58,306 nt of DNA from Myxococcales bacterium (GTDB taxonomy: Bacteria; Myxococcota; Myxococcia; Myxococcales; Myxococcaceae): contig JACPVI010000047.1 in NCBI GenBank assembly GCA_016191815.1, positions 1 through 58,306 on the forward strand, given 5' to 3'. Each line of letters opens with the position of its first letter. Position 1 is the stretch's first letter. The notes under the pieces were generated by a model. That model was not told the origin of the DNA. It made no database searches and saw only the letters and a list, made by a program, of their open reading frames with translations. Of this stretch, positions 58,155 to 58,306 are shown piece by piece. Position numbers and translations under genes: made by a program.

Positions 58155-58306
58155 GGCGGAGGAATGCTAGCCCATGTTTAACGTTTTGGCCGCCAAGCTC
58201 GCGGAATTGCTGAGGAGCCACGGGCGGTTTGTAACTACGCGGCCGTAGCGTCCTCCGTGGGTGGTGTCGGAGGTTCAAGCTGGGTGATACCGAGCGCCGA
58301 TAGGAC
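58155..58306. other. Upstream region of the MoxR operon, right window edge
   Basis: About 150 bases hold the likely promoter of the MoxR/VWA/PspA operon. No clear -35/-10 pair or gene was recognised. A somewhat AT-richer patch (around 58172-58186) could contribute to a promoter. Confidence 0.3.

Noticed and set aside
53220-58181. Long plus-strand open frames opposite the VWA and MoxR genes
   Set aside because: Composition typical of antisense frames in GC-rich DNA (Arg/Leu/Gly/Pro runs), with no ribosome sites or motifs.
1-58306. Search for tRNA, rRNA and riboswitch genes
   Set aside because: No cloverleaf, rRNA-like conserved stretch or recognisable riboswitch core was seen in the intergenic regions, which are nearly all short.

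Overview
The window is GC-rich bacterial DNA, densely packed with genes on both strands. Its signalling repertoire points to a Myxococcota-type (former Deltaproteobacteria) organism: two Ser/Thr kinases, two zinc-ribbon/FHA proteins, PilZ proteins, a DUF4388 protein, an NtrC-type regulator, a bifunctional Rel enzyme and a DacZ-like diadenylate cyclase. An alkyl-DHAP-synthase-like enzyme and a short polysaccharide-export lipoprotein paired with a beta-barrel fit the same lineage. This is inferred from gene content; no rRNA or tRNA gene was found.

Layout. 1-1.7 kb: end of a polysaccharide-export locus. 1.9-7.2 kb: TreZ, a debranching enzyme and a membrane glycosyltransferase. 7.2-15.4 kb: a mixed region with a zinc-ribbon/pilin-like protein, an AGPS-like flavoenzyme, two tandem paralogues built from an unrecognised ~90-residue module, the NtrC-type regulator and the DUF4388 protein. 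15.5-33.7 kb: a long run of genes all on the plus strand, many with overlapping stop and start codons. It encodes an IorA fused to a GltD/NfnB-like reductase, IorB, HyuA and HyuB, an acyl-CoA dehydrogenase, a thiolase, both subunits of methylmalonyl-CoA mutase, a molybdenum hydroxylase (FAD and 2Fe-2S subunits fused), a class III CoA-transferase and a RidA-like protein. One small, decayed two-gene insertion interrupts it. 33.7-35.6 kb: an ABC exporter pair. 35.8-39.8 kb: PilZ, TusA-like, a triple-DsbA-domain protein and an exported proline-rich protein. 40-50.2 kb: RidA, a coiled-coil protein, kinase, Rel, FHA, kinase, FHA and PilZ. 50.2-52.6 kb: DksA-like and DacZ-like genes and a truncated surface protein. 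52.7-58.2 kb: a compact MoxR ATPase / VWA / PspA-like operon.

Together, the 18-kb run looks like one catabolic pathway converting an amino-acid-derived or N-containing substrate through 2-oxoacid oxidation to CoA thioesters, dehydrogenation, thiolysis and B12 rearrangement. The molybdenum hydroxylase, hydantoinase/oxoprolinase-type enzyme, CoA-transferase and Rid protein hint at a ring or amide substrate. That substrate cannot be named from sequence.

A recurrent intergenic element made of GTCGAG-type units occupies three junctions between convergent genes (about 5.7, 35.6 and 46.9 kb), with a degenerate trace at 52.75 kb. One copy has removed the stop codon of the debranching-enzyme gene. 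Candidates for something undescribed are this element family, the 18-kb operon with its fused enzymes, the MoxR/VWA/PspA operon, and the unrecognised module at 10.3-11.8 kb.
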